41,739 nucleotides of DNA from Nitrospiraceae bacterium (GTDB lineage Bacteria; Nitrospirota; Thermodesulfovibrionia; UBA6902): NCBI GenBank assembly GCA_003599505.1, contig QZKO01000077.1, forward strand, positions 1 through 41,739, read 5' to 3'. Under the pieces are notes generated by a model, which was given only the letters and a program-made list of their open reading frames with translations, had not been told where the DNA came from and did no database searches. The stretch's first letter is position 1. The number at the start of each line of letters is the position of its first letter. A program made the translations under genes and the position numbers. This document shows, in pieces, positions 30,363-40,100 of this stretch.

Positions 30363-32054
30363 ATGCTTTTTTCCAGGTTCTTCATACCCACAGTGCGCGA
30401 AATCCCTGCCGAGGCCGAGGCGGTCAGCCACATTTTGATGCTCCGCGGCGGATACGTCAGGCAGCTCGCGGCCGGCCTCTATATTTATCTCCCCCTCGCG
30501 TGGAGGGTCATGAACAGGATAATGAGGATTATCAGGGAAGAGATGGACGCTGCCGGCGCGCAGGAGATAAGCATGCCCGGACTTCATCCGGCCGACATAT
30601 GGCAGAAAACAGGGAGATGGTTTGATATCGGAGATGAGATGTTCCGGCTGAAGGACAGGGGCGGCAGGGATATGTGCCTCGGCATGACGCACGAAGAGAT
30701 AATCACCTGGCTTGCTTCAACGGAGCTGCGTTCATACCGGCAGTTACCGCAGATGTGGTATCAGATCCAGGCGAAATTCAGGGATGAGGCAAGGCCGAAA
30801 AGCGGCATCCTCAGGACGCGCGAATTCATCATGAAAGACAGCTACAGCTTTGACAGGGACCAGGAAGGGCTCGCGGAAAGTTATCGGAAACATGCCGGAG
30901 CGTATCACAAGATTTTCTCACGGTGCGGGCTCAGGTTTTATCAGGTGCAGAGCGACCCCGGCATGATGGGGGGCGCGGCGGCGCATGAATTCATGGCGCC
31001 GAGCCCGGCCGGTGAAGATACTGTCGTACTCTGCAAACAATGCGGGTATGCGGCAAATACGGAGCTTGCGTTATCAGTTCCACCTCCTCAGAAATCGAAA
31101 GGCGATGAAGTAGGGGAGGCATTGGAAGATATCCCTACCCCGAATAAAAGGACGGTCACTGAGGTATCGGCATTTCTGAAGACAGACCCCTCATGTTTCA
31201 TCAAAAGCCTTCTTTTGATAGGTGACGAGGGACCGTTCCTCGCGCTTGTAAGGGGAGACCGGGAGCTTCACGAAAAAAAGCTCCGGAAGGTCGCTGGTAA
31301 TTTCAGGCCGGCCCGGAAAGACGAGGTAAAAAATATCCTCGGGGTTGAGGCCGGTTTCATAGGGCCGCATAACAACGATCTGAAAAAGATCGCGGATATT
31401 TCCCTGAAAGACGGGATATATATTACAGGGGCAAACAAAGAAGGATTTCATACAAAAGGTATAAAACCGGATGTGCATTTTCAGGCACAGTGGCATGACA
31501 TCCACATTGCAAAAGAAGGAGATGCCTGCGCGAACTGCGGTTCAGCGATAACGCTTGATCAGGCAATAGAGATAGGGAACATCTTTCAGCTCGGCGCCAA
31601 ATATTCGGTGTCGCTGAAAGCGGTATACCTTGATGAAAACGGCAAAGAGCGGCCGATAATCATGGGCAGCTACGGCATCGGTCCCGCGCGTATCGCCGCA
31701 GCGGCAGTGGAGCAGAATAATGACAAAGACGGAATTATATGGCCCCGGAGCATCGCGCCCTTTGACGTTGAGATCATCCCTCTTGATTTTGCTGAAAAGG
31801 AAATACAGGAGACTACTGAGACAATATACCGGGAATTGATTAATGAAGGGTTTGAAATACTTATGGATGACAGGGACGAGCGCCCCGGAATAAAATTCAA
31901 AGACGCTGATCTAATCGGCATACCTTATCAGATCGTCATCGGCAAGAAAGGGCTGAAGGAGGGTGTCGTGGAATTGAAGACGAGAAGGACAAAAGAGACG
32001 GAGCGGGTGAGGCCGTCTGACATTATAAGCAAGGTGAGAGATATATTTAAATAA
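30363..32054 (+). CDS. proS: prolyl-tRNA synthetase, bacterial type
   Basis: ProS charges tRNA-Pro. The 563-aa class II enzyme has SHILMLRGGYVRQLAAGLYI, motif 2 in RDEARPKSGILRTREFIMKD, the bacterial editing insertion (INS, about residues 220-390, with DPSCFIKSLLLIGDEGPFLA), motif 3 GSYGIGPARIAAA and the anticodon-binding domain at the end (KFKDADLIGIPYQIVIGKKG). Length and order match the long bacterial form. GGCGAGG precedes the ATG. selB follows after 20 bases. Confidence 0.97.
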   Translation: MLFSRFFIPTVREIPAEAEAVSHILMLRGGYVRQLAAGLYIYLPLAWRVMNRIMRIIREEMDAAGAQEISMPGLHPADIWQKTGRWFDIGDEMFRLKDRGGRDMCLGMTHEEIITWLASTELRSYRQLPQMWYQIQAKFRDEARPKSGILRTREFIMKDSYSFDRDQEGLAESYRKHAGAYHKIFSRCGLRFYQVQSDPGMMGGAAAHEFMAPSPAGEDTVVLCKQCGYAANTELALSVPPPQKSKGDEVGEALEDIPTPNKRTVTEVSAFLKTDPSCFIKSLLLIGDEGPFLALVRGDRELHEKKLRKVAGNFRPARKDEVKNILGVEAGFIGPHNNDLKKIADISLKDGIYITGANKEGFHTKGIKPDVHFQAQWHDIHIAKEGDACANCGSAITLDQAIEIGNIFQLGAKYSVSLKAVYLDENGKERPIIMGSYGIGPARIAAAAVEQNNDKDGIIWPRSIAPFDVEIIPLDFAEKEIQETTETIYRELINEGFEILMDDRDERPGIKFKDADLIGIPYQIVIGKKGLKEGVVELKTRRTKETERVRPSDIISKVRDIFK

Positions 32055-32074
32055 ACACATTGAGTAGGGAATAA

Positions 32075-33991
32075 ATGCGTTACGTAATTTTAGGCACTGC
32101 CGGTCATATCGATCACGGGAAGAGCTCGCTTGTAAAAGCGCTGACGGGCACGGACCCCGACAGGCTCAAAGAGGAAAAGGAAAGGGGTATCACAATCGAC
32201 CTCGGATTTGCCGATTTAGCCTATCCCGACGGGCTTAGAGTAGGCATAGTCGATGTCCCGGGACATGAGCGTCTGATAAAAAACATGCTCGCGGGCGCCG
32301 GCGGCATAGACATGGTGCTTATGGTCATTTCCGCTGATGAAGGAATAATGCCGCAGAGCAGGGAGCACCTCGATATCTGCGATCTGTTAAAGGTCAAGAG
32401 GGGACTCGTTGTGATAAACAAGTCGGACCTCGTTGAAAAAGACTGGCTCACCCTTATCGAGGACGACATAAGAAAATTCGTGAAGGGGACTTTTCTTGAA
32501 GATGCCGAGATAATCTCTGTCTCTTCAAAGACCGGACACAATATAGACCTCCTGAAAGAAAGGATAAGGGAACTGTCCCTGAGTGTTGAGCCGAAATCCG
32601 TTAACGGAGTCTTCAGGCTTCCGGTAGACAGGATATTCACGCTGAAAGGCTTCGGCACTGTTATAACAGGAACAGCGATTTCGGGAAGCATCTCGGTGGA
32701 TGACGCGGTCGAGATACTTCCCGGGAAAACGGTCACAAAGGTCAGAGGACTGCAGAGTCACGGCGAGACGCTCAAAACAGCGTATGCCGGCCAGAGGGTC
32801 GCCATTAACCTTCAGGGGGTCTCAAAAGATGAGATTCAAAGGGGAGACGTCATAACAGCGCCGGACAGGATAAAGACCACGCGCGTTATCGACGCTGAAA
32901 TAGAGGCGCTGAAAGACCCTTCCATCGAAGCCCTGAAAAACAGGAGCCTGGTCCATTTTCACACGGGCACATCAGAGCTTGTCGCGCGCATCGTTATCTA
33001 TGATAAAGAGGAGCTGAAACCCGGGGAAAAAGGGTACTGTCAGTTCAGGTTTAAAACGCCGGTAACAGTTATGGCGGGAGACAGGTACATCGTCCGGAGA
33101 TTCTCGCCGCTGCTGACGATCGGAGGCGGTGAAATTCTTGACCCTTCTCCCATGCGCAGAAAAAAGAATGAGAAGCTGCAGGACCTCAGAGTATTTGAAC
33201 AGGGCGGCCTGGGAGAAAGGCTTTCCCTGAAAATTCTTCAGAGCGGCCTGGACGGACTGACTCAGGCGGATATCGAAGGCTGGACCAGGGCGGAGATACC
33301 TGAAATACAGAAGGGGCTGAATTCCCTTATATCAGGGGGACAGTTAATCCGGTGCGAAGGAAGGTTTTTTCATAAAGCTGTTTTCGACGGATTTTGCGCC
33401 AGGGTTATTGCCGCCCTTTCCGGTTTTCACAGGGACAATCCCCTTAAGCCCGGCATGCCGAAAGAAAATATCAGGGCCATGTTCAGGGGCGTTGAACCAA
33501 AGCTCTTTGAAGCCCTGCTCGGGCTCATAGGCCAGGCGGCAGTCGAGAAGGAGCTCATCAGGCTGAAGACTTTCACGATTTCCCTGACCGATGATAAAAG
33601 GGCCTTAAAAGACAAAATACATAAAGTCCTCGAGGAGGCGGAATTCCAGCCCCCGTCGACCGACGAACTTGCGCTGGCTGTCAGCCTCAGGAAGCCGGAG
33701 GTGAACGAATTGCTGAAAATCATGGCTTCTGAAAAAAGCCTTGTGCGGATAAACGACTCCCTGTATATACCGATGACGAACTATGTGAAGATGATGGAGC
33801 GGCTGAAGGCCTTTTCCAGCAAAAAGGACGAGATGACTGTCGGCGAATTCCGCGACATTCTCGGCACCACAAGGAAGTACGCCCTCCCTTTCCTTGAATA
33901 CCTTGACAGCAGCAGGATCACGCTGAGAGTGGGTGAAGTCAGGAAGTTTCTCAAAAAGCAGCCGCAGGACCGGGTATTGACAAAAGAATAA
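32075..33991 (+). CDS. selB: selenocysteine-specific elongation factor SelB
   Basis: SelB brings Sec-tRNA to UGA codons followed by a SECIS hairpin. The 638-aa product has the G-domain ([40 protein letters not shown]), EF-Tu-like domains 2 and 3, and a C-terminal half of winged helices (ending [20 protein letters not shown] and YLDSS) that binds SECIS RNA. It implies that the organism makes selenoproteins, for example formate dehydrogenases or certain hydrogenases. No selA, selC or selD, and no recognisable UGA-containing gene, is in this window. Confidence 0.97.
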   Translation: MRYVILGTAGHIDHGKSSLVKALTGTDPDRLKEEKERGITIDLGFADLAYPDGLRVGIVDVPGHERLIKNMLAGAGGIDMVLMVISADEGIMPQSREHLDICDLLKVKRGLVVINKSDLVEKDWLTLIEDDIRKFVKGTFLEDAEIISVSSKTGHNIDLLKERIRELSLSVEPKSVNGVFRLPVDRIFTLKGFGTVITGTAISGSISVDDAVEILPGKTVTKVRGLQSHGETLKTAYAGQRVAINLQGVSKDEIQRGDVITAPDRIKTTRVIDAEIEALKDPSIEALKNRSLVHFHTGTSELVARIVIYDKEELKPGEKGYCQFRFKTPVTVMAGDRYIVRRFSPLLTIGGGEILDPSPMRRKKNEKLQDLRVFEQGGLGERLSLKILQSGLDGLTQADIEGWTRAEIPEIQKGLNSLISGGQLIRCEGRFFHKAVFDGFCARVIAALSGFHRDNPLKPGMPKENIRAMFRGVEPKLFEALLGLIGQAAVEKELIRLKTFTISLTDDKRALKDKIHKVLEEAEFQPPSTDELALAVSLRKPEVNELLKIMASEKSLVRINDSLYIPMTNYVKMMERLKAFSSKKDEMTVGEFRDILGTTRKYALPFLEYLDSSRITLRVGEVRKFLKKQPQDRVLTKE

Positions 33992-34033
33992 AACTGTTAT
34001 ATATTGTTTTCAGTTCTTCTTTTTTACAAATCC

Positions 34034-34076
34034 CGTTTAAGTTGAAAGGTTAAAACCTTCCAAACGTAATTTTTTC
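34034..34076 (+). terminator. Rho-independent-type hairpin between selB and rho
   Basis: CGTTT (34034-34038) and AAACG (34062-34066) enclose an inner AAGGTT-AA-AACCTT stem, followed by TAATTTTTT. It could end the proS-selB transcript or attenuate rho, a gene that is often autoregulated in its leader. Confidence 0.5.
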
Positions 34077-34149
34077 AACGGCATGTAAATCCCTCTGAAA
34101 AGGAAGTAATAATTTTATGGCAAACAAGAATAAGGTTCAAGGAGACGGT

Positions 34150-35397
34150 ATGAATATTACGGACCTCAAAGAAAAGACCATCGATGAGCTGACGAAAATG
34201 GCAAAAGGACTCAGTGTTGAGGGAGCCAGGGGACTCAGAAAGCAGGACCTTATTTTTTCGATACTGCAGGCGCAGACAGAGAGGACGGGGCTGGTTTTCG
34301 GCGAAGGCGTGCTCGAGATACTGCCGGACGGCTTTGGTTTTCTCCGCTCCCCGAATTACAGTTACCTGCCGGGACCCGATGACATCTATGTGTCCCCTTC
34401 CCAGATAAGACGGTTCAACCTGCGCACAGGAGACCTGGTAACCGGGCAGATACGGCCGCCCAAGGAGAGTGAAAGATATTTCGCGCTCCTGAAAGTCGAG
34501 GCGATCAACCACGAACCGCCTGAAGAAAATATCGAAAGGGCGCTGTTCGACAACCTTACCCCCTACTACCCGACAGAGGCCATAAACCTCGAATACAGCA
34601 AGGACGATTACTCCACAAGGGTCATGGGGCTTGTTACCCCTATAGGGATGGGGCAGAGGGGGATGATCGTTGCGGCCCCGAGGACCGGAAAGACCATGCT
34701 GCTTCAGTCGATCGCAAAGGCCGTTAAAAAGAACCATCCCGATGTCCATCTCATCATACTCCTGATCGACGAAAGACCCGAGGAGGTTACCGACTGGAAG
34801 AGACAGGTCAGCGCGGAGATTATAAGCTCCACGTTTGATGAACCCCCCCAGAGACATATCCAGGTGGCCGAAATGGTTATTGAAAGGTCCAAACGTCTTG
34901 TTGAATCAAAGAGAAACGTTGTAATCCTGCTGGATTCGATCACAAGGCTTGCAAGGGCGTATAACGCGGTAATCCCGGCAAGCGGGAAGGTCCTTTCAGG
35001 CGGTCTTGATTCCAACGCGCTCCAGAAACCGAAGAGGTTCTTCGGGACCGCAAGGAATATCGAAGACGGGGGGAGCCTCACGATCCTCGCTACCGCGCTT
35101 ATCGACACGGGCAGCAGGATGGACGACGTCATCTTCGAAGAGTTCAAAGGCACCGGCAACATGGAGCTGCATCTTGACAGGAAACTCGTCGACAAGCGGA
35201 TATTCCCGAGCATTAATATGAACGCGTCAGGCACGAGAAAAGAAGAGCTCCTCGTGGAAAAGACTGTCCTCCAGAGGATGTGGATCCTGAGGAAAGTGCT
35301 CCATTCACTCAGTACGGTTGAGAGCATGGAGTTTCTGCTCGACAAGATTACCGGGACGAAGAACAACAAAGAGTTCCTCGACATGATGAACAAGTAA
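34150..35397 (+). CDS. rho: transcription termination factor Rho
   Basis: Rho is a hexameric RNA helicase that ends transcription. The 415-aa product has the Rho N-domain ([20 protein letters not shown]), the RNA-binding cold-shock-like domain ([13 protein letters not shown]), Walker A APRTGKTM, Walker [19 protein letters not shown], and the C-terminal [13 protein letters not shown]. Two starts compete: ATG 34117 adds [11 protein letters not shown], while ATG 34150 has a strong AAGGAGA six bases before it and gives the usual Rho N-terminus. I prefer 34150. The stop lies in an AAGGCC-TTCC-GGCCTT hairpin shared with the convergent PilZ gene. Confidence 0.97.
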   Translation: MNITDLKEKTIDELTKMAKGLSVEGARGLRKQDLIFSILQAQTERTGLVFGEGVLEILPDGFGFLRSPNYSYLPGPDDIYVSPSQIRRFNLRTGDLVTGQIRPPKESERYFALLKVEAINHEPPEENIERALFDNLTPYYPTEAINLEYSKDDYSTRVMGLVTPIGMGQRGMIVAAPRTGKTMLLQSIAKAVKKNHPDVHLIILLIDERPEEVTDWKRQVSAEIISSTFDEPPQRHIQVAEMVIERSKRLVESKRNVVILLDSITRLARAYNAVIPASGKVLSGGLDSNALQKPKRFFGTARNIEDGGSLTILATALIDTGSRMDDVIFEEFKGTGNMELHLDRKLVDKRIFPSINMNASGTRKEELLVEKTVLQRMWILRKVLHSLSTVESMEFLLDKITGTKNNKEFLDMMNK

Positions 35398-35410
35398 GGC
35401 CTTCCGGCCT

Positions 35411-35722
35411 TCAGACAAAATAAGTGCTCCTGTCCCATGAAGGGTCCAGGATTTCAAGTCCGAGCCTGTCCGTTAAGCGGTGGGGCATTGTTTTGCGGGA
35501 CCACTTTATCCTGCACATCAGGCTCAGCGTTTCTCCGGGGCGGGGTTCGAATTTCAGTTCAATGTTTTCCTGCGGTTTATAATCCGCTCCGGCTGATGAT
35601 ACGGTGACTATATTTACACCTGTTGAAGAAAGGTTTTCTATAACACATTCGCAACGTTTACCGTTACAGGTGATTTCCGCCTTATAGCCGACAGCTATTC
35701 TTTTATGACGCCTTCGCTCCAT
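35411..35722 (-). CDS. PilZ-domain protein, 103 aa (probable c-di-GMP receptor)
   Basis: A stand-alone PilZ domain. The N-terminal RRRHKR supplies the RxxxR motif and ENLSSTGVNI the (D/N)xSxxG motif, both needed to bind cyclic di-GMP. GETLSLMCRIKWSRK forms the later strands. The ATG at 35722 is close after the lipoprotein gene on the same strand (stop at 35730), so the two may be cotranscribed. The output partner is unknown; pilus function is one possibility given the PilB-type ATPase at 28377. Confidence 0.85.
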   Translation of the reverse strand: MERRRHKRIAVGYKAEITCNGKRCECVIENLSSTGVNIVTVSSAGADYKPQENIELKFEPRPGETLSLMCRIKWSRKTMPHRLTDRLGLEILDPSWDRSTYFV

Positions 35723-35729
35723 GTGAATT

Positions 35730-36062
35730 TTATCTTACCATATTTTTGTCCCCGGTTTTATTATATTTCCCTTTATTATTCAGCGGCATTTTATCTTTCA
35801 CACACGTCAGCATCACCTGATAACTGCCGCCCGTGGATTCGGAAAGCTGCCTGCAGCGTTTATCAACCTGCGGAGGGACTGTCATGCGGGACAATTCATG
35901 CTTCGCGCTTTCTTCCTGACGGATACAGGTATTCAGGGATTCAGCATCTGAGTTGCCGGAAATCTTTCGGCAGTACTGTTCAATACCGGATGGAGTGAAC
36001 ACGGCTTCCTGTATCCCGGCGCAACCGGTCAGGATTAAAAACAGGACAAGGAGTATTTTCAT
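35730..36062 (-). CDS. small lipoprotein, 110 aa
   Basis: The product starts MKILLVLFLILTGCAGIQ, a signal peptide with lipobox LTGC, so Cys13 should be lipidated. The mature part has pairs of cysteines (QYCRK, NTCIRQ, RCRQL, LTCVKD) that could form two disulfides in the periplasm, and a Lys/Asn-rich tail. No family recognised. The ATG at 36062 is preferred to one at 36125, which would put 21 residues before the signal peptide. A TATAAT eight bases upstream hints at a very short leader. Confidence 0.7.
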   Translation of the reverse strand: MKILLVLFLILTGCAGIQEAVFTPSGIEQYCRKISGNSDAESLNTCIRQEESAKHELSRMTVPPQVDKRCRQLSESTGGSYQVMLTCVKDKMPLNNKGKYNKTGDKNMVR

Positions 36063-36169
36063 TGCCTGTATTATAATGTATGCAGCATCATGAATCCATA
36101 AATCCCGATACACTTGATTTATCACGATACATTTCTTTTTAATATAACTAATCTCTTTAATAATCAGAC

Positions 36170-37615
36170 ATGAACAAGATTAAATACTACCTGCTGAAGC
36201 CGTCTTTAAATAAAAGGCTCATCGCGATGATGCTCTTTCTGAGCATGAGCCTTATTTCGATGCTTATCTTCCTTTATTATCATACGGAGAAGGCGCTGTA
36301 TAACGAATTCGAACGCCAGACGTACGAGCTTTCCAAGTCAATACAGATCGGGCTGGAAGAGGTAACAAGAGGAGGCCTTTCGGAGAAACGTCTTGAAAAC
36401 TACCTCAAAAAGCTCAATACAAAAGGCGTGAGAGAGATCCAGATTATCAGCACTTCCGACAAGATAATCGCCAGCACAAACTCAAAGGACATCGGCAAAT
36501 GGATAACAAAAAGCCAGAAGACCCTTATGGTGAAGGCCGACATCGGACAGCCCGTGACAGGGGAAGGCCAGGTCTATAATGTCATGATCCCGGTTGTTTC
36601 CGGGGACAAGCATCTGGGATATATCAACCTTACCCTCAACACAGAGGATTTTTCCGTATTTCTTCATACAAGCGCGATGCGGAGGATAGTCGCGGCCCTG
36701 CTGATATTCGGCATCGGCATTGTGCTTGCGATTTTCCTCGCGATGAGATATACAAAGCCTATTGATGAGGTTGTAAACGCCGCCAGGCAGGTGGCGGCAG
36801 GCAATCTGGACCAGGAGCTGGACACAAAGAGAAAAGACGAGATCGGCGTCCTGGCCCGCAGCTTCAATAATATGATAGGGAAACTTAAAGAGGAAAGGGA
36901 GCTCAGGGAAAAACTGAGGAAGGCGGAGCATCTTGCCGGCATCGGACAGGTCGCGCAGAATATCGCGCACGAGATAAAGAACCCGCTGAATTTTATCAGC
37001 CTTTCCATCGACCACATGAAAGAGCATTACAGACCCTGCGACCCGGCCGACATCCGGAAATTCGAATCACTTGTAGTAAATATAAAAAACGAGATACAGC
37101 GTCTGAGTAAATTCGCGGAGAGGTTTTTGGGCCACGGCAAGCCCATTGAACTGAACCTCCGGAAGACGGATATCGGGGAGATACTCGAGGACGTTATAGA
37201 GATCGTCTCAGCCAGGGCTATAGAGGGGAACATTTACATTAAAAAGGAATACGGGGCGCTGCCGGAGCTTTTTGTGGACCCCGAGTTTATTAAAACCTGT
37301 ATTTACAATCTTATAATCAATGCCTTTGAGGCCATGCCCGAAGGCGGGACGCTTTTAGTCAGGACCGTGATGAACGGCCCCAGATTTTCCCTCTCGGTCG
37401 ATGACACCGGCTCCGGCGTCTCCGGAGAGCAGCTCTCAAAGGTTTTTGAGCCCTTTTTTACTACAAAGAGCAAGGGGCTCGGTCTGGGGCTCCCGCTTAC
37501 AAAGCGGATTATCGAAGAGCACGGCGGGAAAGTAATGTTTGAACGGAAGGACACAAAAGGAAGCAGGGCGACTATTATTTTACCTGTTGAAAAGGAGAAG
37601 CCGGCATGCCTGTAA
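36170..37615 (+). CDS. membrane sensor histidine kinase (NtrB/AtoS-like), 481 aa
   Basis: Two membrane helices (about 17-37 and 168-190) enclose a periplasmic sensor domain of about 130 residues, followed by HAMP (RYTKPIDEVVNAARQVAAGN), HisKA with the H-box in NIAHEIKNPLNFISLS, and an ATPase domain with N-box NLIINAFEAMPEGG, G1 DDTGSGVS, F-box FEPFFTTKS and G2 GLGLGLPL. It overlaps the response regulator gene at 37606 by 10 bases, so the two form one system. The signal sensed is unknown. Confidence 0.95.
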   Translation: MNKIKYYLLKPSLNKRLIAMMLFLSMSLISMLIFLYYHTEKALYNEFERQTYELSKSIQIGLEEVTRGGLSEKRLENYLKKLNTKGVREIQIISTSDKIIASTNSKDIGKWITKSQKTLMVKADIGQPVTGEGQVYNVMIPVVSGDKHLGYINLTLNTEDFSVFLHTSAMRRIVAALLIFGIGIVLAIFLAMRYTKPIDEVVNAARQVAAGNLDQELDTKRKDEIGVLARSFNNMIGKLKEERELREKLRKAEHLAGIGQVAQNIAHEIKNPLNFISLSIDHMKEHYRPCDPADIRKFESLVVNIKNEIQRLSKFAERFLGHGKPIELNLRKTDIGEILEDVIEIVSARAIEGNIYIKKEYGALPELFVDPEFIKTCIYNLIINAFEAMPEGGTLLVRTVMNGPRFSLSVDDTGSGVSGEQLSKVFEPFFTTKSKGLGLGLPLTKRIIEEHGGKVMFERKDTKGSRATIILPVEKEKPACL

Positions 37616-38979
37616 TCCTGGTTGTGGACGATGAGCCTCTTCAGAGGGACATCCTCAAGACAATCCTTGATTCCGAGGGTTACGAAACACATACTGCCGC
37701 ATCCGGGAAAGAGGCGTTATCCATTATAGAGAATACGCACCCCGACGTTATCCTGTCCGACCTCAGGATGGAGGGGATGGACGGGATTGAATTGCTCGAC
37801 GCCATACCCAGAAAACCCTTTGAGCCTTCAATCATTATTATAACGGCGCACGGTACGATATCATCAGCTGTAGAAGCGGTAAGAAAAGGGGCGTTTGATT
37901 ATCTGACCAAACCCCTGAACAAAGACACCCTGCTGCTGAACGTGCGCAGGGCTGTTGAACGCGCGACCCTCCTCAGGGAAAACATTCATCTTCAGAAAGA
38001 GCTTTTCGGAAAATTCAACATTGAAGGCATAATCGGCAAGTCGGCGAACATGCAGAGGACCGTTGAGGTCCTGAAAAAGGTCTCGCCTTCTTCGGTGACC
38101 GTGCTCATCACCGGTGAAAGCGGCACGGGGAAGGAGCTTGTAGCGCGCGCCATTCACTACAACAGCCCGAGACGCACAAAACCGTTTACCGCCATCAACT
38201 GCGCGGCCATTCCCGACAACCTTTTTGAGAGCGAGCTCTTCGGACACGAAGCCGGCGCGTTTACAGGGGCCGTATCGAGAAAGGAAGGACTGTTTAAAAT
38301 AACAAACGGCGGCACTCTTTTTCTCGATGAGATCGGAGACCTTTCTCTGCCCATGCAATCAAAACTCCTGCGGGTGCTGCAGGACAAGGAAATAAGAAGG
38401 GTGGGCGGCAAGGAGGCGATAAAGGTTGATGTCAGGATCATTACGGCAACCAACAAGGACCTCGAGAAAGAGCTCGGGGAAGGGCATTTCAGAGAAGACC
38501 TTTATTACAGACTCAAAATAGTCAGTATAAAACTGCCGCCCCTGAGGGAAAGGCTTGGGGATGTTCCCGAACTCGCGACGTTTTTTGTTGATAAATACAA
38601 CAGGGAGTTCGGAAGAAGGATAAGGGGCATAGAGTCCCGGGCTTTAAAATTATTGTGCGGCTACCAGTGGCCCGGCAATATACGTCAGCTTGAGACCGTC
38701 ATAGAACGGGCTGTTCTGATGAATGACAAGGACATAATAACCGCGGGCGATATAGAAAATGACCTCTGGGCCCTGCGCTTGAAGAATTCTTTTGATATGG
38801 ACATACCTGATGAAGGCATTGACTTCGAGAACCTGGAAAAGGAGCTCATGAAGAAGGCGCTGGCAAAGGCAAACGGCGTCGCGTCAAAAGCGGCAAAGCT
38901 CCTCGGCATGAGCTACAAGACTTTCCTGTACAGGCTTGACAAGTTCCGCCTGAACGGTCATTCAAAGAAGATCGAGTAG
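37606..38979 (+). CDS. sigma-54-dependent response regulator (NtrC family), 457 aa
   Basis: The receiver domain (VDDEP, phospho-Asp in VILSDLRM, ITAHGT, YLTKPL) is followed by the AAA+ sigma-54 interaction domain: Walker A GESGTGKE, the GAFTGA loop that contacts sigma-54, Walker B GGTLFLDEIGD and REDLYYRLKI, and a C-terminal Fis-type helix-turn-helix (ASKAAKLLGMSYKTFLYRL). Phosphorylation by the kinase at 36170 is expected. The regulon is unknown; the sigma-54 promoter at 692 is one candidate in this window. A T-rich stretch (39010-39018) after the stop may terminate the transcript. Confidence 0.96.
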   Translation: MPVILVVDDEPLQRDILKTILDSEGYETHTAASGKEALSIIENTHPDVILSDLRMEGMDGIELLDAIPRKPFEPSIIIITAHGTISSAVEAVRKGAFDYLTKPLNKDTLLLNVRRAVERATLLRENIHLQKELFGKFNIEGIIGKSANMQRTVEVLKKVSPSSVTVLITGESGTGKELVARAIHYNSPRRTKPFTAINCAAIPDNLFESELFGHEAGAFTGAVSRKEGLFKITNGGTLFLDEIGDLSLPMQSKLLRVLQDKEIRRVGGKEAIKVDVRIITATNKDLEKELGEGHFREDLYYRLKIVSIKLPPLRERLGDVPELATFFVDKYNREFGRRIRGIESRALKLLCGYQWPGNIRQLETVIERAVLMNDKDIITAGDIENDLWALRLKNSFDMDIPDEGIDFENLEKELMKKALAKANGVASKAAKLLGMSYKTFLYRLDKFRLNGHSKKIE

Positions 38980-39005
38980 CCGGCACTTAACAGGAGCGCG
39001 GCCTC

Positions 39006-39035
39006 TTGCTTTTTTTTATTGTTTGATGTTATTAT
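39006..39035 (+). promoter_or_regulatory. predicted sigma-70 promoter of the 5S rRNA gene
   Basis: TTGCTT (39006-39011) and TATTAT (39030-39035) are 18 bases apart; the start near 39042 would lie about 16 bases before the 5S gene. An own promoter would explain a 5S gene without 16S or 23S neighbours. The T-run inside the spacer could equally be the terminator of the regulator gene. Confidence 0.4.
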
Positions 39036-39057
39036 TTTTCTCGCCGAAAGAATAATC

Positions 39058-39175
39058 TTCCGGTGGCTATGCCGGAGGGGGTACACCCGTTCCCATTTCG
39101 AACACGGAAGTTAAGCCCTCCAGGGCTGATGATACTTGGGTTGTGAGGCCCTGGGAAAGTAAGTCGCCGCCGGAT
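39058..39175 (+). rRNA. rrf: 5S ribosomal RNA
   Basis: The conserved 5S core is plain: CCGGTGGCTATG at the 5' end pairing with the GTCGCCGCCGG 3' end, CCCGTTCCCATTTCGAACAC, GGAAGTTAAGCCC, GATGATACTTGGG and GGGAAAGTA. The ends are set by the terminal stem and may be off by one or two bases. It is separate from any 16S or 23S gene in this window and is followed by a terminator. Confidence 0.93.
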
Positions 39176-39190
39176 TAAATTACAGCAAAA

Positions 39191-39226
39191 AGAAGACCCG
39201 GTTAACCGCCGGGTTTTCTTTTTTCT
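39191..39226 (+). terminator. Rho-independent terminator after 5S rRNA
   Basis: ACCCGG (39196-39201) and CCGGGT (39209-39214) form a stem with the loop TTAACCG, extended by AGA/TCT, and followed by TTTTCTTTTTTCTTT. Confidence 0.8.
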
Positions 39227-39280
39227 TTGGGGTCAGACCCCACCTGCGCTATAAGAAATTTAAATTCATAAATTTACCGC

Positions 39281-39310
39281 TTGACATGAGCTCATGTGCT
39301 CGATTATTAT
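39281..39310 (+). promoter_or_regulatory. atpBE promoter with a palindrome in the spacer
   Basis: A consensus TTGACA (39281-39286) is 17-18 bases from TTATTA/TATTAT (39304-39310). The spacer contains ACATGAGCTCATGT (39284-39297), a perfect 14-nt palindrome that overlaps the -35 box and looks like an operator. The leader to the atpB ATG at 39369 is about 50 bases. Confidence 0.55.
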
Positions 39311-39368
39311 TGTTTTCACTTTTTTATTTCATTTTAATAATTAATTTCTTTTTAACAAAAGGGAATCC

Positions 39369-40055
39369 ATGCACGAAGCACCGATAATTTTTCCTGTAAA
39401 CATCATTATTGCCATGGGCATCCCGCCCTATGTGGCTTTCTCCTGGGTTGCGACCGCGATCATTCTTGTTGTCGCGCTTATGGTAAGGTCCTCGATCAAG
39501 ATGGTCCCGACGGGGGTCCAGAATTTCGTGGAAGTTATCCTGGAATTTTTCGTCAACCTTGCGGAAACCTCTATCGGACATATGGGGATGACCTTTGTTC
39601 CCCTGATCGCGACCCTCGGCATCTATATCCTCGTGAGTAATTTTTTAGGGCTCATACCAGGCTGTGAAGCCCCGACAAGCAATTTGAACACAACCATAGC
39701 GCTTGCGCTCCCTGTATTCCTTACAACGCATTATTACGGCATTAAAGAGCATAAGCTCAGCTATATAAAACACTTTGTGGGGCCCATACGCTCACTTCCC
39801 GCGTTGCCTTTGATGATTCTTATGTTTGTTATCGAGCTTATCGGCCACCTTGCGAGGCCCCTGACGCTGTCGGTCAGGTTATTCGGCAATATGATCGCGA
39901 AGCACAAGATCATATTGATCCTGGGGCTGCTTGCGCCGGCAATTGTGCCGTCGGCGATCCTGGGACTCGGAGTGCTTGTGTCCGTAATACAGGCTTTCGT
40001 TTTTGTACTGCTTACGACATTGTACCTTGCAGGCGCAGTTGAAGAAGCGCACTAA
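39369..40055 (+). CDS. atpB: F-type ATP synthase subunit a
   Basis: Subunit a forms the ion half-channels next to the c-ring in the inner membrane. The 228-aa product has five or six helices, with the conserved arginine helix in HLARPLTLSVRLFGNMIAKH and the terminal QAFVFVLLTTLYLAGAVEEAH. GLIPG marks the earlier loop. atpE follows after 45 bases; atpI and the b, delta, alpha, gamma, beta and epsilon genes are absent here, so F0 and F1 genes are split on this chromosome. Confidence 0.97.
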   Translation: MHEAPIIFPVNIIIAMGIPPYVAFSWVATAIILVVALMVRSSIKMVPTGVQNFVEVILEFFVNLAETSIGHMGMTFVPLIATLGIYILVSNFLGLIPGCEAPTSNLNTTIALALPVFLTTHYYGIKEHKLSYIKHFVGPIRSLPALPLMILMFVIELIGHLARPLTLSVRLFGNMIAKHKIILILGLLAPAIVPSAILGLGVLVSVIQAFVFVLLTTLYLAGAVEEAH

Positions 40056-40100
40056 GGATAAAATCTGTTTGTAATAAAAGTTCAGATGAAAGGAGGAGAA

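Noticed and set aside
32075-33991. Search for selenocysteine UGA codons in this window because selB is present
   Set aside because: No gene here shows an in-frame TGA flanked by conserved sequence with a following hairpin.
34075-34857. Minus-strand ORF of 260 codons opposite rho
   Set aside because: It covers the conserved N-terminal half of rho in antisense and has no family resemblance.
39058-39175. 5S gene as the end of an rRNA operon
   Set aside because: The upstream sequence is the NtrC-type regulator gene, not 23S rRNA, so it is an isolated 5S gene.
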